Below are positions 26,677 through 35,888 of a stretch of DNA of 53,834 bases, one piece after another. Below the pieces are notes generated by a model. The model was not told the DNA's origin and did not search any database. It saw nothing but the letters and a program-made list of their open reading frames with translations. The stretch's first letter is position 1. The number at the start of each line of letters is the position of its first letter. The position numbers were made by a program, and so were the translations under genes. Location of the stretch: NCBI GenBank assembly GCA_027310305.1, contig DAIDBD010000118.1:1-53834 (forward strand). Reading direction: 5' to 3'. Source of the DNA: Herminiimonas sp. (lineage in GTDB: Bacteria; Pseudomonadota; Gammaproteobacteria; Burkholderiales; Burkholderiaceae_D).

Positions 26677-28739
26677 TGAAAACGCCGGCAATCACGACCG
26701 CGATCGGATCGCTGGCGCAACGCGTGACACGCCCAATGTCACGCGACAAGGCCGACACGCTGCTGCTGCTCGCCGCCTGCATCCTGATACTGGCGCCGCA
26801 TGCCGAGCATTTGCCAGGGTGGATCACGCTGGCCTGCGGCGCATTGCTGATGTGGCGCGGCTGGATCACGTTCCGCGGCAACCGAATGCCGCCGCGCTGG
26901 CTGCTGATGCCGATTGCCGTACTGGCAATGGCCGGCGTGTACGTCACCTATAAAACGTTTTTCGGACGCGAGGCGGGCGTGACGATGCTGGTGCTGCTGC
27001 TCGCCTTCAAGCTGCTGGAGATGCGCGCCCGGCGCGATTTATTCGTGGTGGTATTTTTGGGCTTCTTTCTGATGCTCACCAATTTTTTCTATTCGCAAAC
27101 GATCGCCGCCGCGGTCATGATGGTGACGGCAGTCGTGCTGCTGCTGACCGCGCAATTGTCTTTTCAATACACCGGCGCTGCGCCGCCGTTGAAGCGGCGC
27201 CTGGCGTTGGGTGCGCTGATTGTCGGGCTTGCGATACCACTCACGCTGGTGCTGTTCATTCTGTTTCCGCGCATTCAGGGGCCGCTCTGGGGTCTGCCCG
27301 GCGACGCACAGGCGGGACGCACCGGATTGTCGGACAGCATGGCCCCCGGCAATCTTTCCAATCTCGCGCTATCCGGCGAAATCGCGTTTCGCGTCAGGTT
27401 CATCGATCCGGCGCCGCCGAAATCGAAGCTGTACTGGCGCGGCCCGGTGCTTGGCAATTACGACGGCCGCACCTGGACGCCGCTGCAACCGCGTGCGAAT
27501 GCCATCCGTCCGATTGTGGTCAGGCCCCGCGGCGAGCCGATCCGCTACCAGGTGACACTGGAACCGAACGGACGCCGCTGGCTTTTTGCGTTGGGGTTGC
27601 CGCAAGCGACGCCGCAGGTAGCCAATAATCCGGCGCGCATTACGTCCGATCTGCAAATCGTGACCAGGCGGCCAATCGATCAGCGCATACGCTATGACGC
27701 CGCATCGTATATCGATTTCGATTTGCAACCGAATGAATCGCCCGATGTCTTACGAAGCTGGCTGGAACTGCCGCCCGGTTTCAATCCGCGCACGCTGGCA
27801 TTTGCCGCACGTTTGCGCAGTCGATTCAATAGCGAAATGGAAATGATCAATGCAGTTCTCGGATTTTTTCGCACGGAAAAATTCAGCTACACGCTGGAAC
27901 CGCCGTTGCTCGGCCAGCATGCGGTCGATGAGTTCCTGTTCTCGACGCGCGCCGGTTTCTGCGAACATTATGCAAGCGCTTTCGTCGTGCTGATGCGCGC
28001 ACTCGACATTCCGGCGCGCGTCGTCACCGGCTATCAGGGCGGCGAGATCAACCATGTCGACGGTTTCATGACGGTTCGCCAATCGGATGCGCACGCGTGG
28101 GCTGAAGTCTGGCTGAAAGACCGCGGCTGGGTGCAGGTCGATCCGACTGCGGCGGTCGCACCGGAGCGCATTGAAAAAAATCTGACCAGCGTCATCCCAC
28201 CCAGATTGTTCGGCGGATTGGTAACGCTGGATGGCGGCAAGAATTCGTGGTTGTCGAAGCTGCAAGGACTCCGGCAAAATTGGGATGCCGTCACCAATAC
28301 ATGGAACCAGTGGGTGCTGAATTACACGCCCGACAGGCAACGAAGTTTCATCCAGTCGCTCGGATTCGACAACGCCGATTGGCGCACATTGGTCGCGCTG
28401 ATGTTCGGATTGGGCGCAACCGTGATGGCGATCATCGCGGCGCCGCTGGTCCGGGATCGGCAAAAAATAAATCCGGCGGACAGGATGTACCTGGCTTTAT
28501 GCCGGCAAATGGCAAGACACGGATGTTCTCGCGCCAGCTATGAAGGACCGCGTGCATATTGCGCTCGCCTGACCGGCAAGAACTCGCCCCTTGCATCAGA
28601 CAAGCGAGCCGCCGCCGCCCGCTTCCTGGATCTTTATGAAGCGGTGCGCTATGGCACACTGGGCACACCTGACGCAGCAGGCAAAATATCTCCTGCTCTT
28701 GTTTCACAACTCAAATCCCTGTTAGCCCAATGTCGATGA
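26673..28739 (+). CDS. TgpA-like transglutaminase membrane protein
   Basis: 688 residues from the ATG at 26673, which overlaps the DUF58 stop. The N-terminal ~200 residues contain five or six membrane helices (LLLLAACILILAPH, LLMPIAVLAMAGVYV, FFLMLTNFFY and others). The periplasmic transglutaminase core (about 400-530) has catalytic Cys in TRAGFCEHYASAFVVLMRAL, His in DAHAWAEVWL and Asp in WVQVDPTAAVAPERI. A last membrane helix and a short cytoplasmic DUF4129-like tail follow. The family includes Pseudomonas TgpA, needed for viability and peptidoglycan integrity. With MoxR, DUF58 and MltB, the operon looks devoted to cell-wall work, an inference from order. The longer frame (from 26544) is a shadow start. 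Confidence 0.9.
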   Translation: MMKTPAITTAIGSLAQRVTRPMSRDKADTLLLLAACILILAPHAEHLPGWITLACGALLMWRGWITFRGNRMPPRWLLMPIAVLAMAGVYVTYKTFFGREAGVTMLVLLLAFKLLEMRARRDLFVVVFLGFFLMLTNFFYSQTIAAAVMMVTAVVLLLTAQLSFQYTGAAPPLKRRLALGALIVGLAIPLTLVLFILFPRIQGPLWGLPGDAQAGRTGLSDSMAPGNLSNLALSGEIAFRVRFIDPAPPKSKLYWRGPVLGNYDGRTWTPLQPRANAIRPIVVRPRGEPIRYQVTLEPNGRRWLFALGLPQATPQVANNPARITSDLQIVTRRPIDQRIRYDAASYIDFDLQPNESPDVLRSWLELPPGFNPRTLAFAARLRSRFNSEMEMINAVLGFFRTEKFSYTLEPPLLGQHAVDEFLFSTRAGFCEHYASAFVVLMRALDIPARVVTGYQGGEINHVDGFMTVRQSDAHAWAEVWLKDRGWVQVDPTAAVAPERIEKNLTSVIPPRLFGGLVTLDGGKNSWLSKLQGLRQNWDAVTNTWNQWVLNYTPDRQRSFIQSLGFDNADWRTLVALMFGLGATVMAIIAAPLVRDRQKINPADRMYLALCRQMARHGCSRASYEGPRAYCARLTGKNSPLASDKRAAAARFLDLYEAVRYGTLGTPDAAGKISPALVSQLKSLLAQCR

Positions 28740-29842
28740 AAATCTTTACGCTTTCCAAGGCTGCCGTACGCCTGTTTCCATTACTGCTAGTCTTTGCAAT
28801 AGCCGGATGCGCCAATGCCGCAGCAACCTCTCAAAAAACCGGCGCCAAACCACGCAAAGTTGCAGGCAATGCGGACGATGCCGGCGAATTCGCCAATTTC
28901 GCGCAATGGAAAGAGGTGAACGACTTCATCGACCGGATGGTTGGCAAGCATGGATTCAACAGGACGGAACTCGAAGCCATTTTCGGCAAGGTGCGTTATG
29001 TCGACAGTGCGATCCAGCTCATCAAGCCGCCGCCGCCCGGCCGCCCGAAAAACTGGCGCGCCTATCGAGCACGCTTCGTGGAACCGGTCCGCATCAACGC
29101 CGGTGTCGCGTTCTGGGACGAGCATGCCGATGCATTGGCGCGGGCGGAAGCGGAATACGGCGTGCCGGCTGAAATCATTGTCGGCATCATCGGCGTCGAA
29201 ACCGTTTACGGCCGCAACACCGGCAATTTTCGCGTGATGGATGCGGTGACGACGCTGGCTTTCGCGTATCCCGACACGCCGACGCGGCTGACGCGCATGG
29301 CGTATTTCCGCGGCGAGCTGGAAAACACCCTGCTGTTTGCGCGCGAATCGGGAATCGACCCGTTCTCGCTGCTCGGTTCGTATGCGGGTGCGATCGGCTG
29401 GCCGCAGTTCATGCCCAGCAGCATCCGGCAATTCGCGGTCGATTTCAACGGCGACCGTCATATCGATTTACGCGGCTCGCCGCAAGACGCGATCGGCAGC
29501 GTCGCCAACTTCCTGATGAAACACGGCTGGAAACGAGGCGAACCGACCGTCTTCCCCGTCACGGTTTCATCCGGCGCCAACGGCTGGGAAACGTTCATCG
29601 GCCAAGGACTTGAGGCGAAATTCAAGCTCGACGACTTGAAAAATGCCGGCGTGTTGCCCGGCATGGAACTGCCGGCGGACATGCTGTTCGGTTTGGTCGA
29701 TTTGCAAAACGGACTGGAGCCAACCGAGTACTGGCTCGGCACCGGCAATTTTTTCGCGATCACGCAATACAACCGCAGCTTTTTCTATGCGATGTCGGTA
29801 ATCGATCTGGGCCGTGCGGTTAGAAGGGCGCGCAGCCGCTGA
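28730..29842 (+). CDS. mltB: membrane-bound lytic murein transglycosylase B
   Basis: A 370-residue lipoprotein. Residues 1-27 form a signal with lipobox FAIAGC (Cys27), so it is anchored to the outer membrane. The catalytic domain shows the active-site glutamate in IIGVETVYGRNTGNFRV and AYPDTPTRLTRMAYF, SLLGSYAGAIGWPQFMPSSIR and FNGDRHIDL typical of MltB. It cleaves the MurNAc-GlcNAc bond with 1,6-anhydro formation. Its start lies within the last ten bases of the transglutaminase gene, indicating coupling. Convergent with the YaeQ gene, 22 bases apart. Confidence 0.93.
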   Translation: MSMKIFTLSKAAVRLFPLLLVFAIAGCANAAATSQKTGAKPRKVAGNADDAGEFANFAQWKEVNDFIDRMVGKHGFNRTELEAIFGKVRYVDSAIQLIKPPPPGRPKNWRAYRARFVEPVRINAGVAFWDEHADALARAEAEYGVPAEIIVGIIGVETVYGRNTGNFRVMDAVTTLAFAYPDTPTRLTRMAYFRGELENTLLFARESGIDPFSLLGSYAGAIGWPQFMPSSIRQFAVDFNGDRHIDLRGSPQDAIGSVANFLMKHGWKRGEPTVFPVTVSSGANGWETFIGQGLEAKFKLDDLKNAGVLPGMELPADMLFGLVDLQNGLEPTEYWLGTGNFFAITQYNRSFFYAMSVIDLGRAVRRARSR

Positions 29843-29864
29843 TTGCAAAACAAAGCACGCGGCA

Positions 29865-30419
29865 TCAACGGGCGAACTGTGCCGGGGTTTTCATCATCGT
29901 CAGATCGACCTGTACGGTTTCATCATTGCCTGTCACCCAGATCTGGCCATCCTGCACCGTGCATTGCAACTGCATGCTGCGTTGCGCCAGCTTTGCCAAC
30001 GCCAGGCTGACGGCCGGCGGCAGATTGATTACCGTCAGATTTCTGGCGCGCTCGATTCTGCTGCCGATCTGATTCCACCAAATGCGGCTGTTGCCGCCAT
30101 AGCTGTAAATGACGACGTGCGCAGCGCGTCCGCATGCTTTGAGAATGCGCTTTTCATCGGGTTGCCCTGCCTCTATCCAGAGGTCGATGGCGCCGGTCAG
30201 ATCCTTTTTCCACAGATCCGGTTCTTCGGCATCGCTTAGCCCCTTGCCGAATGACAGCGCGGGATCGGCATGCCGCACGAAAGCCAGCAATCGCACCATC
30301 ATCCTTTCATCGGTTTCCGAAGGATGGCGCGCAATCGTGAGCGAATGATCGTGGTAATAATTCCGGTCCATATCTGCAATTTGCAGATCGGCTTTAAAAA
30401 TGGTTGCCTTGAGAGCCAT
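29865..30419 (-). CDS. yaeQ: YaeQ family protein
   Basis: A 184-residue cytoplasmic protein that matches the YaeQ family along its length: MALKATIFKADLQIADMDR, YYHDHSLTIARHPSETDERMM, DLWKKDLTGAIDLWIEAGQPDEKRI and IYSYGGNSRIWW. The family has a PD-(D/E)XK nuclease-like fold; its function is not settled, although early work linked E. coli YaeQ to RfaH-type effects. Monocistronic by position, convergent with mltB and divergent from the DUF1415 gene. Confidence 0.88.
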   Translation of the reverse strand: MALKATIFKADLQIADMDRNYYHDHSLTIARHPSETDERMMVRLLAFVRHADPALSFGKGLSDAEEPDLWKKDLTGAIDLWIEAGQPDEKRILKACGRAAHVVIYSYGGNSRIWWNQIGSRIERARNLTVINLPPAVSLALAKLAQRSMQLQCTVQDGQIWVTGNDETVQVDLTMMKTPAQFAR

Positions 30420-30554
30420 GGCGATAGTTTCGGTGAAATCAAAATTTGAAGCACAATGCTGCAGGTTATGGAGAATAGCCGATTCGGCGGCTGAAACGGA
30501 TCAGTGGCCCGAACAATCATTCTTGATATTAACGATACTGGCGAGGCTCTGCTG

Positions 30555-31160
30555 ATGATTGACATTACCACGGCGACTCAGGCAATTGTCGCAGCGACGC
30601 AAGCTTGGCTGGAACGCGCCGTTATCGGCCTGAATCTGTGTCCGTTTGCAAAGGCGGCCCACGTCAGGAACCAGATTCGCTATGCGGTCAGCGACGCGAC
30701 AACGGCCGACGCATTATGCACCGAGCTTGTAAACGAGCTGCAGTTTTTGCAGGCCGCCGATCCGGCCGAACTCGATACCACGCTATTGATCCATCCGCAT
30801 CTGCTGACTGATTTTCTTGATTACAATGCCTTTCTCGATATTGCGGACGGCATCATTGCCGGCCTGAAGTTGTCTGGTGAAATCCAGATCGCCAGCTTTC
30901 ATCCCGATTATCAGTTCGCCGGCACCCATCCCGACGACATCGATAACTATACCAATCGCTCGCCTTATCCGATGCTGCACCTGTTGCGTGAAGCAAGCAT
31001 TGAATCCGCTGTCGCCGCATTTCCCGATGCCGCTCGAATCTTTGAAAAAAATATCGACACCATGCGCCGCATCGGACACGAAGGCTGGCGCCAGCTTGAA
31101 ATACCGACAGCGGCCGCGCCCCTTTTGCCGTCAGCTCGCATCGCTCCCCAAGACAAATAA
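30555..31160 (+). CDS. DUF1415 family protein
   Basis: A 201-residue cytoplasmic protein with the family pattern WLERAVIGLNLCPFAKAAHV, TTLLIHPHLLTDFLDYN, IQIASFHPDYQFAGT and NRSPYPMLHLLREASI. The start at 30555 (ATG) is chosen over an in-frame GTG at 30504, because the family begins close to the WLE motif and GAGG lies upstream. The function is unknown. Promoter elements in the 84 bases between it and the divergent yaeQ gene are not clear. Confidence 0.82.
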   Translation: MIDITTATQAIVAATQAWLERAVIGLNLCPFAKAAHVRNQIRYAVSDATTADALCTELVNELQFLQAADPAELDTTLLIHPHLLTDFLDYNAFLDIADGIIAGLKLSGEIQIASFHPDYQFAGTHPDDIDNYTNRSPYPMLHLLREASIESAVAAFPDAARIFEKNIDTMRRIGHEGWRQLEIPTAAAPLLPSARIAPQDK

Positions 31161-31638
31161 CGGCAGGAATGCCGGCTATTGTTGGCAGCCGCGTTAAAAA
31201 TTCATGTTGCCGTCATCCTTGATTTTATTGCTCGCTCAAAAAATCAAGGAACCTCTTTTAAAGCGAAGTTATCTGGCAGCAAATGAATCAATTTTGAATC
31301 TTTGATGAAAAAGCGATTCATACCTAGCGTTGCGAATTATCAAAATACCATTTTTACACTTCGTTACAATAAAATTGAACTTGTGCAATCTATTATCAAT
31401 TTTGCATGTAAGCGTTAAAAAATACTGTGTTCATAAGCAACATTATACTTTTTAGCATCTTTATTATTGCTTTTTTGAAATTTTTTTATTATATTGCCAC
31501 GGTACAATATATATTAGTTAAGTCCATGCATGACGAAGTGCAACTTTATCAATAAGGCAGTGTTCTAATATTTAGCGATAATCGGCCTTCGGGCCTATCT
31601 CCTTCTGAATAAACCTGCACAACGGAATTATTGAAACC
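31161..31638. other. AT-rich intergenic region upstream of the HTH gene
   Basis: 478 bases without a gene. The 60 bases from 31321 are about 30% G+C by hand count, far below the neighbouring genes. The region holds a stem-loop at 31216-31250, a TACAAT box at 31503 with no good -35, and GGCC-TTCG-GGCC at 31584-31595, a tetraloop hairpin in the leader of the next gene. It may be a long regulatory region or a silenced-DNA type tract. Confidence 0.5.
31216..31250 (+). terminator. stem-loop after DUF1415 gene
   Basis: Eleven-base arms TCCTTGATTTT and AAAATCAAGGA with a 13-base loop lie 56 bases after the stop. They are followed by a weak CTCTTTT tract. A terminator is plausible but not strong. 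Confidence 0.4.
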
Positions 31639-31968
31639 ATGACTACTCAGTTAGACAATATGAACAGTACACGACTAGCCGATCAAGTTGCTTACGATCC
31701 CAACAACTTGCTGGATTCATTGATTGAGAAGCTGCATCTGAAAAACGACGCCGCCCTGTCGCGCGCGCTTGAGGTTGCTCCTCCGGTAATCAGCAAGATT
31801 CGCCATCGCAGATTGCCGGTCGGCGCTTCACTGCTGATTCGCATGCATGAAGTCAGTGACTTGAGTATTCGTGATTTGCGCATTCTGATGGGCGATCGCC
31901 GCGATAAATTCCGTATCAGCGACAAACAGTTCAAGCCGAAAGAAGCGGGTTCCGAGCAACAGCAATAA
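31639..31968 (+). CDS. small helix-turn-helix protein
   Basis: A 109-residue protein. Residues 20-80 read as a helical DNA-binding domain of Cro/XRE or related type: DSLIEKLHLKNDAALSRALEV, then APPVISKIRHRRLPVGASLLIRMHE, then LSIRDLRILMGDRRD. The tail is charged and glutamine-rich. No partner (toxin, phage gene) is adjacent, and the gene stands alone downstream of a long AT-rich leader. I recall similar single-gene proteins in Burkholderiales but know of no function. A short hairpin with a TTCG loop 44 bases upstream of the ATG may affect expression. Convergent with cysM. Confidence 0.7.
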   Translation: MTTQLDNMNSTRLADQVAYDPNNLLDSLIEKLHLKNDAALSRALEVAPPVISKIRHRRLPVGASLLIRMHEVSDLSIRDLRILMGDRRDKFRISDKQFKPKEAGSEQQQ

Positions 31969-31972
31969 TCAG

Positions 31973-31995
31973 TTTCCTGCCTGCTAGGCAGGAAA
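31973..31995. terminator. hairpin at convergent gene ends
   Basis: TTTCCTGCC and GGCAGGAAA flank TGCTA. The stem covers the last codons of cysM and the end of the opposing HTH gene. Neither strand has a T-tract after the stem, so termination is uncertain. Confidence 0.35.
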
Positions 31996-32886
31996 AATTC
32001 CGCTGGACAAGTACCGGTCTCCACGATCGCAGACAATAAACACGATCGTGGCATTTTCCGTGGTTTGAGAAACACGCAAAGCAATTTCGCATGCGCCCGC
32101 GGCCGAAATGCCGCAAAAAATCCCTTCTTCCGCGGCCATCCGGCGCGCCATTTGTTCCGATGCGGCCTGGCTTACATTTTCGACCTGGTCAATTTTTGAT
32201 TTATCAAAAATCTTCGGCAAATACGCCTCTGGCCATTTTCTGATGCCGGGTATCTGCGATCCTTCTTCCGGCTGCGCGCCGATGATCTGAATCTGCTGAT
32301 TCTTTTCTTTCAAATACGTCGATACACCCATGATGGTTCCGGTAGTGCCCATCGCGCTGACGAAATGCGTGATGCGGCCATCCGTATCGCGCCATATTTC
32401 GGGACCTGTTCCTTCGTAATGCGAACGCGGGTTATCGGGATTGGCGAACTGGTCAAGGATGATGCCCTTGCCTTCTTTTTGCATCTGCTCCGCCAAATCC
32501 CGTGCATATTCCATGCCGCCTGCCTTGGGTGTCAGGATGATTTGCGCACCGTATGCAGCCATGCTCTGGCGCCGCTCCATCGTCAAATTTTCCGGCATCA
32601 ACAGCACCATCTTGTAACCACGGATCGTCGCTGCCATTGCCAGCGCGATTCCGGTGTTGCCGCTGGTCGCTTCAATCAGCGTATCGCCGGGCTTGATTTG
32701 CCCGCGTGCTTCGGCACCCTTGACCATCGCCAGCGCCGGGCGATCCTTCACCGAGCCGGCCGGGTTGTTGCCTTCCATCTTGCCGAGAATGATGTTGTTG
32801 CGTTGAACAGCGTCATCGCCGGGAATCCGCTTGAGTTGCACCAAAGGCGTGTTGCCGATCGTGGCTTCGATAGTCTGATAAGGCAT
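31984..32886 (-). CDS. cysM: cysteine synthase B
   Basis: A 300-residue PLP enzyme that makes cysteine from O-acetylserine and sulphide or thiosulphate. The PLP lysine is in NPAGSVKDRPALAM (the family's PxxSxKxR motif). The substrate loop TSGNTGIALAM and the phosphate-binding GTTGTIMGVSTYL are seen. MEGNNPAGSVKDR and the C-terminal MAAEEGIFCGISAAGA suggest CysM rather than CysK. It is the last gene of the minus-strand block and is separated from its neighbour by a strong terminator, so it is probably transcribed on its own. Confidence 0.9.
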   Translation of the reverse strand: MPYQTIEATIGNTPLVQLKRIPGDDAVQRNNIILGKMEGNNPAGSVKDRPALAMVKGAEARGQIKPGDTLIEATSGNTGIALAMAATIRGYKMVLLMPENLTMERRQSMAAYGAQIILTPKAGGMEYARDLAEQMQKEGKGIILDQFANPDNPRSHYEGTGPEIWRDTDGRITHFVSAMGTTGTIMGVSTYLKEKNQQIQIIGAQPEEGSQIPGIRKWPEAYLPKIFDKSKIDQVENVSQAASEQMARRMAAEEGIFCGISAAGACEIALRVSQTTENATIVFIVCDRGDRYLSSGIFPA

Positions 32887-32973
32887 GGTGTTGTCAAATC
32901 ACTTTGAGAAAAGCATCATTTTAATCGCAGTCGGTGGCATGCGTGCGGCGGCGCGGCAAAACTGATGGACAAC

Positions 32974-33007
32974 AAAAAACCCCGCGGTTAGCACCGGCGG
33001 GGTTTTT
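32974..33007 (-). terminator. terminator of the helix-hairpin-helix gene
   Basis: Arms AAAAACCCCGC (32975-32985) and GCGGGGTTTTT (32997-33007) with an 11-base loop. Both flanks are A/T runs, so it would work on either strand. It lies 19 bases after the stop of the gene that ends at 33027. Confidence 0.85.
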
Positions 33008-33026
33008 ATTAACCGGTGCTTGCCGA

Positions 33027-33398
33027 TTATTTTTTTACTTCATCTTTCTTTGCATCTTTCTTTGCATCTTTTTTGACATCTTTCATGTCTTTTTTCATGT
33101 CTTTTGCGGCGGCGGCCGGAGCATTCGGCTTGGCTTGACCATTCACCGTCAAACCGGCTTGCGACATTTTGGCGGAATTCTTATCGCCTATGCCTTTCAC
33201 GCGCTTTTCAAAATCGGCCCAATCCTTGAAATTTCCGCCTTTCTTGCGCTCGTCGATAATGGTTTTCGATGTCTTTGGGCCAATACCCTTGATGCCATCG
33301 AGCGCCGCCTGATCGGCCTTGTTGACGTCGACTTGCGCAAATGCAAAACCCATGGTGGCAATCAAGGCAGCCACGGCAAACAATAGTTTCTTGAACAT
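33027..33398 (-). CDS. exported helix-hairpin-helix (ComEA-type) protein
   Basis: A 123-residue protein with a signal peptide (MFKKLLFAVAALIATMGFAFA, cleavage before QVDVN). A helix-hairpin-helix domain (residues 22-75) has VDVNKADQAALDGIKGIGPKTSKTIIDERKK and FEKRVKGIG, as in ComEA DNA-uptake receptors. The last 35 residues are alanine- and lysine/aspartate-rich (repeats like KDMKKDMKDVKKDAKK). It is likely periplasmic and DNA-binding, but the ComEA role in transformation is only inferred. It lies downstream of rfaE1 on the same strand with a 129-base gap. Confidence 0.75.
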   Translation of the reverse strand: MFKKLLFAVAALIATMGFAFAQVDVNKADQAALDGIKGIGPKTSKTIIDERKKGGNFKDWADFEKRVKGIGDKNSAKMSQAGLTVNGQAKPNAPAAAAKDMKKDMKDVKKDAKKDAKKDEVKK

Positions 33399-33527
33399 GT
33401 GATTTTCTCCAGATAATTTGTGAGGTTGTAGACGATGAGGGCATTGAACATGCCTGTCAGGCTTAACGTTTCACTAACAAAGCGGTTGACTCTGGCCGCA
33501 TCATTAAATTCGCCACCCGATTCAACG

Positions 33528-34460
33528 TTAAAGAAATAATTCTTCCTTCGTGACGGTGGCCGTACCCAATTTACCGACAACGATGCCCCCGGCGCGATTG
33601 GCGAACGACACGGCATCCGGCAGAGACATGCCGCCCCCGAGCATGATCGCCATCGTTGCGATGACGGTATCGCCGGCACCCGATACATCGTAGACCTCCC
33701 TGGCCATCGCAGGAAAATGCAACGCTTCCTGCTCGGTATAGAGGGTCATGCCTTCGTCGGAGCGGGTCAATAAAAGCGCTTCGAGCCCAAGCGCGATACG
33801 CAACCGCTGCGCCTTGGCGGTCAATTCCGCTTCGGTTTTCCAGGCGCCCACGATGCGCTTCAATTCCGATTTATTCGGCGTCAGCACCGATGCGCCGGCA
33901 TAAGGCGAGAAATCATCTCCCTTGGGATCGACCAGAATCCGTTTGCCCAATCGTTTGGCGGAAGCGATCATTTCCGCGACGTTGACCAGGCTGCCCTTCG
34001 CGTAATCCGATAGCACGATCACGTCATACTCAGGCAGCAATGCATTGAATCGAGTCAACTTGTCGCGCAGTACCGTGTCGGTGGGGGGCTCTTCAAAATC
34101 GACGCGCAACAGTTGCTGCTGGCGGCCGATGACGCGCAGCTTGATGATGGTGGAAATCGCCGCGTCGCGATTCAGATAACTGTCGATCTTCAAGTCGGCC
34201 AGCATGTGTTCAACCGCGTTTCCCGCCTCATCCTGGCCGACCACGCCGAGCAAGCCTGTCTGCGCGCCCAATGCAGCCGCGTTGCGCGCCACGTTCGCCG
34301 CGCCGCCCAAACGCTCTTCGCGGCGCTCGATCCGCACGATCGGGACCGGTGCTTCAGGAGAAATGCGGCTTACTTCGCCAAACCAGTAGCGATCCAGCAT
34401 GACATCGCCCACGACGAGGATGCGGGTAGCACTCAATGCAGTCGGAATCATGTTACTCAT
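33528..34460 (-). CDS. rfaE1: D-glycero-beta-D-manno-heptose-7-phosphate kinase
   Basis: A 310-residue PfkB-type kinase, equal to domain I of RfaE/HldE. It makes heptose 1,7-bisphosphate for LPS core. N-terminal GDVMLDRYWFGEVSRISPEAPVPIV, the RLGGAANVARNAA substrate motif and C-terminal YDVSGAGDTVIATMAIML with catalytic Asp are visible. There is no nucleotidyltransferase domain, so a separate RfaE2/HldC is expected elsewhere, as is normal in betaproteobacteria. It follows ugd by nine bases, so the two are probably one transcript. Confidence 0.92.
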   Translation of the reverse strand: MSNMIPTALSATRILVVGDVMLDRYWFGEVSRISPEAPVPIVRIERREERLGGAANVARNAAALGAQTGLLGVVGQDEAGNAVEHMLADLKIDSYLNRDAAISTIIKLRVIGRQQQLLRVDFEEPPTDTVLRDKLTRFNALLPEYDVIVLSDYAKGSLVNVAEMIASAKRLGKRILVDPKGDDFSPYAGASVLTPNKSELKRIVGAWKTEAELTAKAQRLRIALGLEALLLTRSDEGMTLYTEQEALHFPAMAREVYDVSGAGDTVIATMAIMLGGGMSLPDAVSFANRAGGIVVGKLGTATVTKEELFL

Positions 34461-34469
34461 CTATGTTAG

Positions 34470-35843
34470 TCATGCGCGCGTCAACACGGAACGGCCTATG
34501 CCGTGATATTCAAAGCCGGCATCGGCCATGATTTGCGGTTCGAACAAATTGCGCCCATCGAAAATGATCGGTGTCTTGAGCCGGCTTTTGACTTGATCGA
34601 AATCGGGGCTGCGGAAGGTTTTCCATTCCGTGACAATTGCCAGTGCATCGGCATCCTGCAATGCACCGATCGACGTGTCGCTGAATCGTATGCGCGACAG
34701 TGCTTCATTGGACTCGGCAAAATCAAGCGCCAGCACACGCCTGGCTTCAGGCATGGCAACCGGATCGTAGACCGCCACCGATGCCCCTCGCCCAATCAAC
34801 TCGCGCAGCAACACGCGCGACGATGCCTCTCGCATGTCATCGGTATTCGGCTTGAATGCCAGTCCCCAGATCGCAAAATGCCGGCCGGTCAAATTTTCGC
34901 CGAACTGCGCGATGATTTTTTTGCCGAGCACATGCTTCTGATGATTGTTGACTGCTTCAACCGCCCGCAAAATCAGCAATTCCTGATCATGGTCGCGCGC
35001 GGTCCGTGCCAGCGCCTGCACATCTTTCGGGAAACACGAACCGCCATAGCCGCAGCCGGCGTAAAGAAAGCTGTAGCCGATACGCGGATCGGAGCCTATG
35101 CCGTGGCGCACCGCCTCAATATCGACGCCAACCTTGTCGGCCAGATTGGCCATTTCGTTCATGAACGAAATGCGTGTCGCCAGCATCGCATTCGCCGCAT
35201 ATTTCGTGAATTCCGCCGAACGCACATCCATCCAGAAAGTCCGCTCGTGATTACGGTTGAATGGTGCATACAGCGTTTTCATCAATCCATGCGCCTGCTG
35301 CCCTTCAAGCGTTTTGTCGCAGCCGATCACGATGCGGTCTGGACGCATGAAATCTTCGACTGCCGCGCCTTCCTTCAAGAATTCAGGATTGGATACGACG
35401 GAAAATTTCGTGTTGCTGCCTCGTGGTGCCAGTTCGGATTGAATTGCCGCGCGCACCTTGTCCGCCGTACCGACCGGCACGGTAGATTTGTCGACAATCA
35501 CCTTGAATTCGGTCATGTGCTTGCCGATATTGCGCGCAGCGCTCAACACGTACTGCAAATCGGCGGAACCGTCTTCATCGGGCGGCGTGCCTACCGCGAT
35601 AAATTGAATGTCGCCATGCGCCACGCTGGCTGCCACATCGGTTGAAAACTTCAGGCGTCCGGCCGCATGGTTGCGCGCGACGATATCGGCCAGTCCGGGT
35701 TCGTGGATCGGAATGCCGCCGCTGTTAAGCATGTCAATCTTGCGCTGATCGACATCCAGGCAAAACACATTATTGCCAAGTTCCGCCAGACAAGCGCCGG
35801 TGACCAGGCCGACGTAACCTGTGCCGATAATCGTAATTTTCAT
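34470..35843 (-). CDS. ugd: UDP-glucose 6-dehydrogenase
   Basis: 457 residues from the ATG at 35843 ([23 protein letters not shown]), preferred over a longer frame from 35873. It oxidises UDP-glucose to UDP-glucuronate in two NAD-dependent steps. NAD motif GTGYVGLV, central [14 protein letters not shown] with the catalytic cysteine, and [17 protein letters not shown] are clear. The product feeds capsule, exopolysaccharide or lipid A decoration. It lies between lapB and rfaE1 on the same strand. Confidence 0.95.
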   Translation of the reverse strand: MKITIIGTGYVGLVTGACLAELGNNVFCLDVDQRKIDMLNSGGIPIHEPGLADIVARNHAAGRLKFSTDVAASVAHGDIQFIAVGTPPDEDGSADLQYVLSAARNIGKHMTEFKVIVDKSTVPVGTADKVRAAIQSELAPRGSNTKFSVVSNPEFLKEGAAVEDFMRPDRIVIGCDKTLEGQQAHGLMKTLYAPFNRNHERTFWMDVRSAEFTKYAANAMLATRISFMNEMANLADKVGVDIEAVRHGIGSDPRIGYSFLYAGCGYGGSCFPKDVQALARTARDHDQELLILRAVEAVNNHQKHVLGKKIIAQFGENLTGRHFAIWGLAFKPNTDDMREASSRVLLRELIGRGASVAVYDPVAMPEARRVLALDFAESNEALSRIRFSDTSIGALQDADALAIVTEWKTFRSPDFDQVKSRLKTPIIFDGRNLFEPQIMADAGFEYHGIGRSVLTRA

Positions 35844-35888
35844 GGTGATCCTGTTAAAGCATGAACCGTCCAAGCGGACATCGAATCT

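Noticed and set aside
31161-31638. Replication origin in the AT-rich tract
   Set aside because: I see no DnaA boxes (TTATCCACA) and no dnaA/dnaN genes nearby.
31639-31968. Antitoxin of a toxin-antitoxin pair
   Set aside because: The HTH protein stands alone; no toxin-size frame is adjacent on either side in a coupled arrangement.
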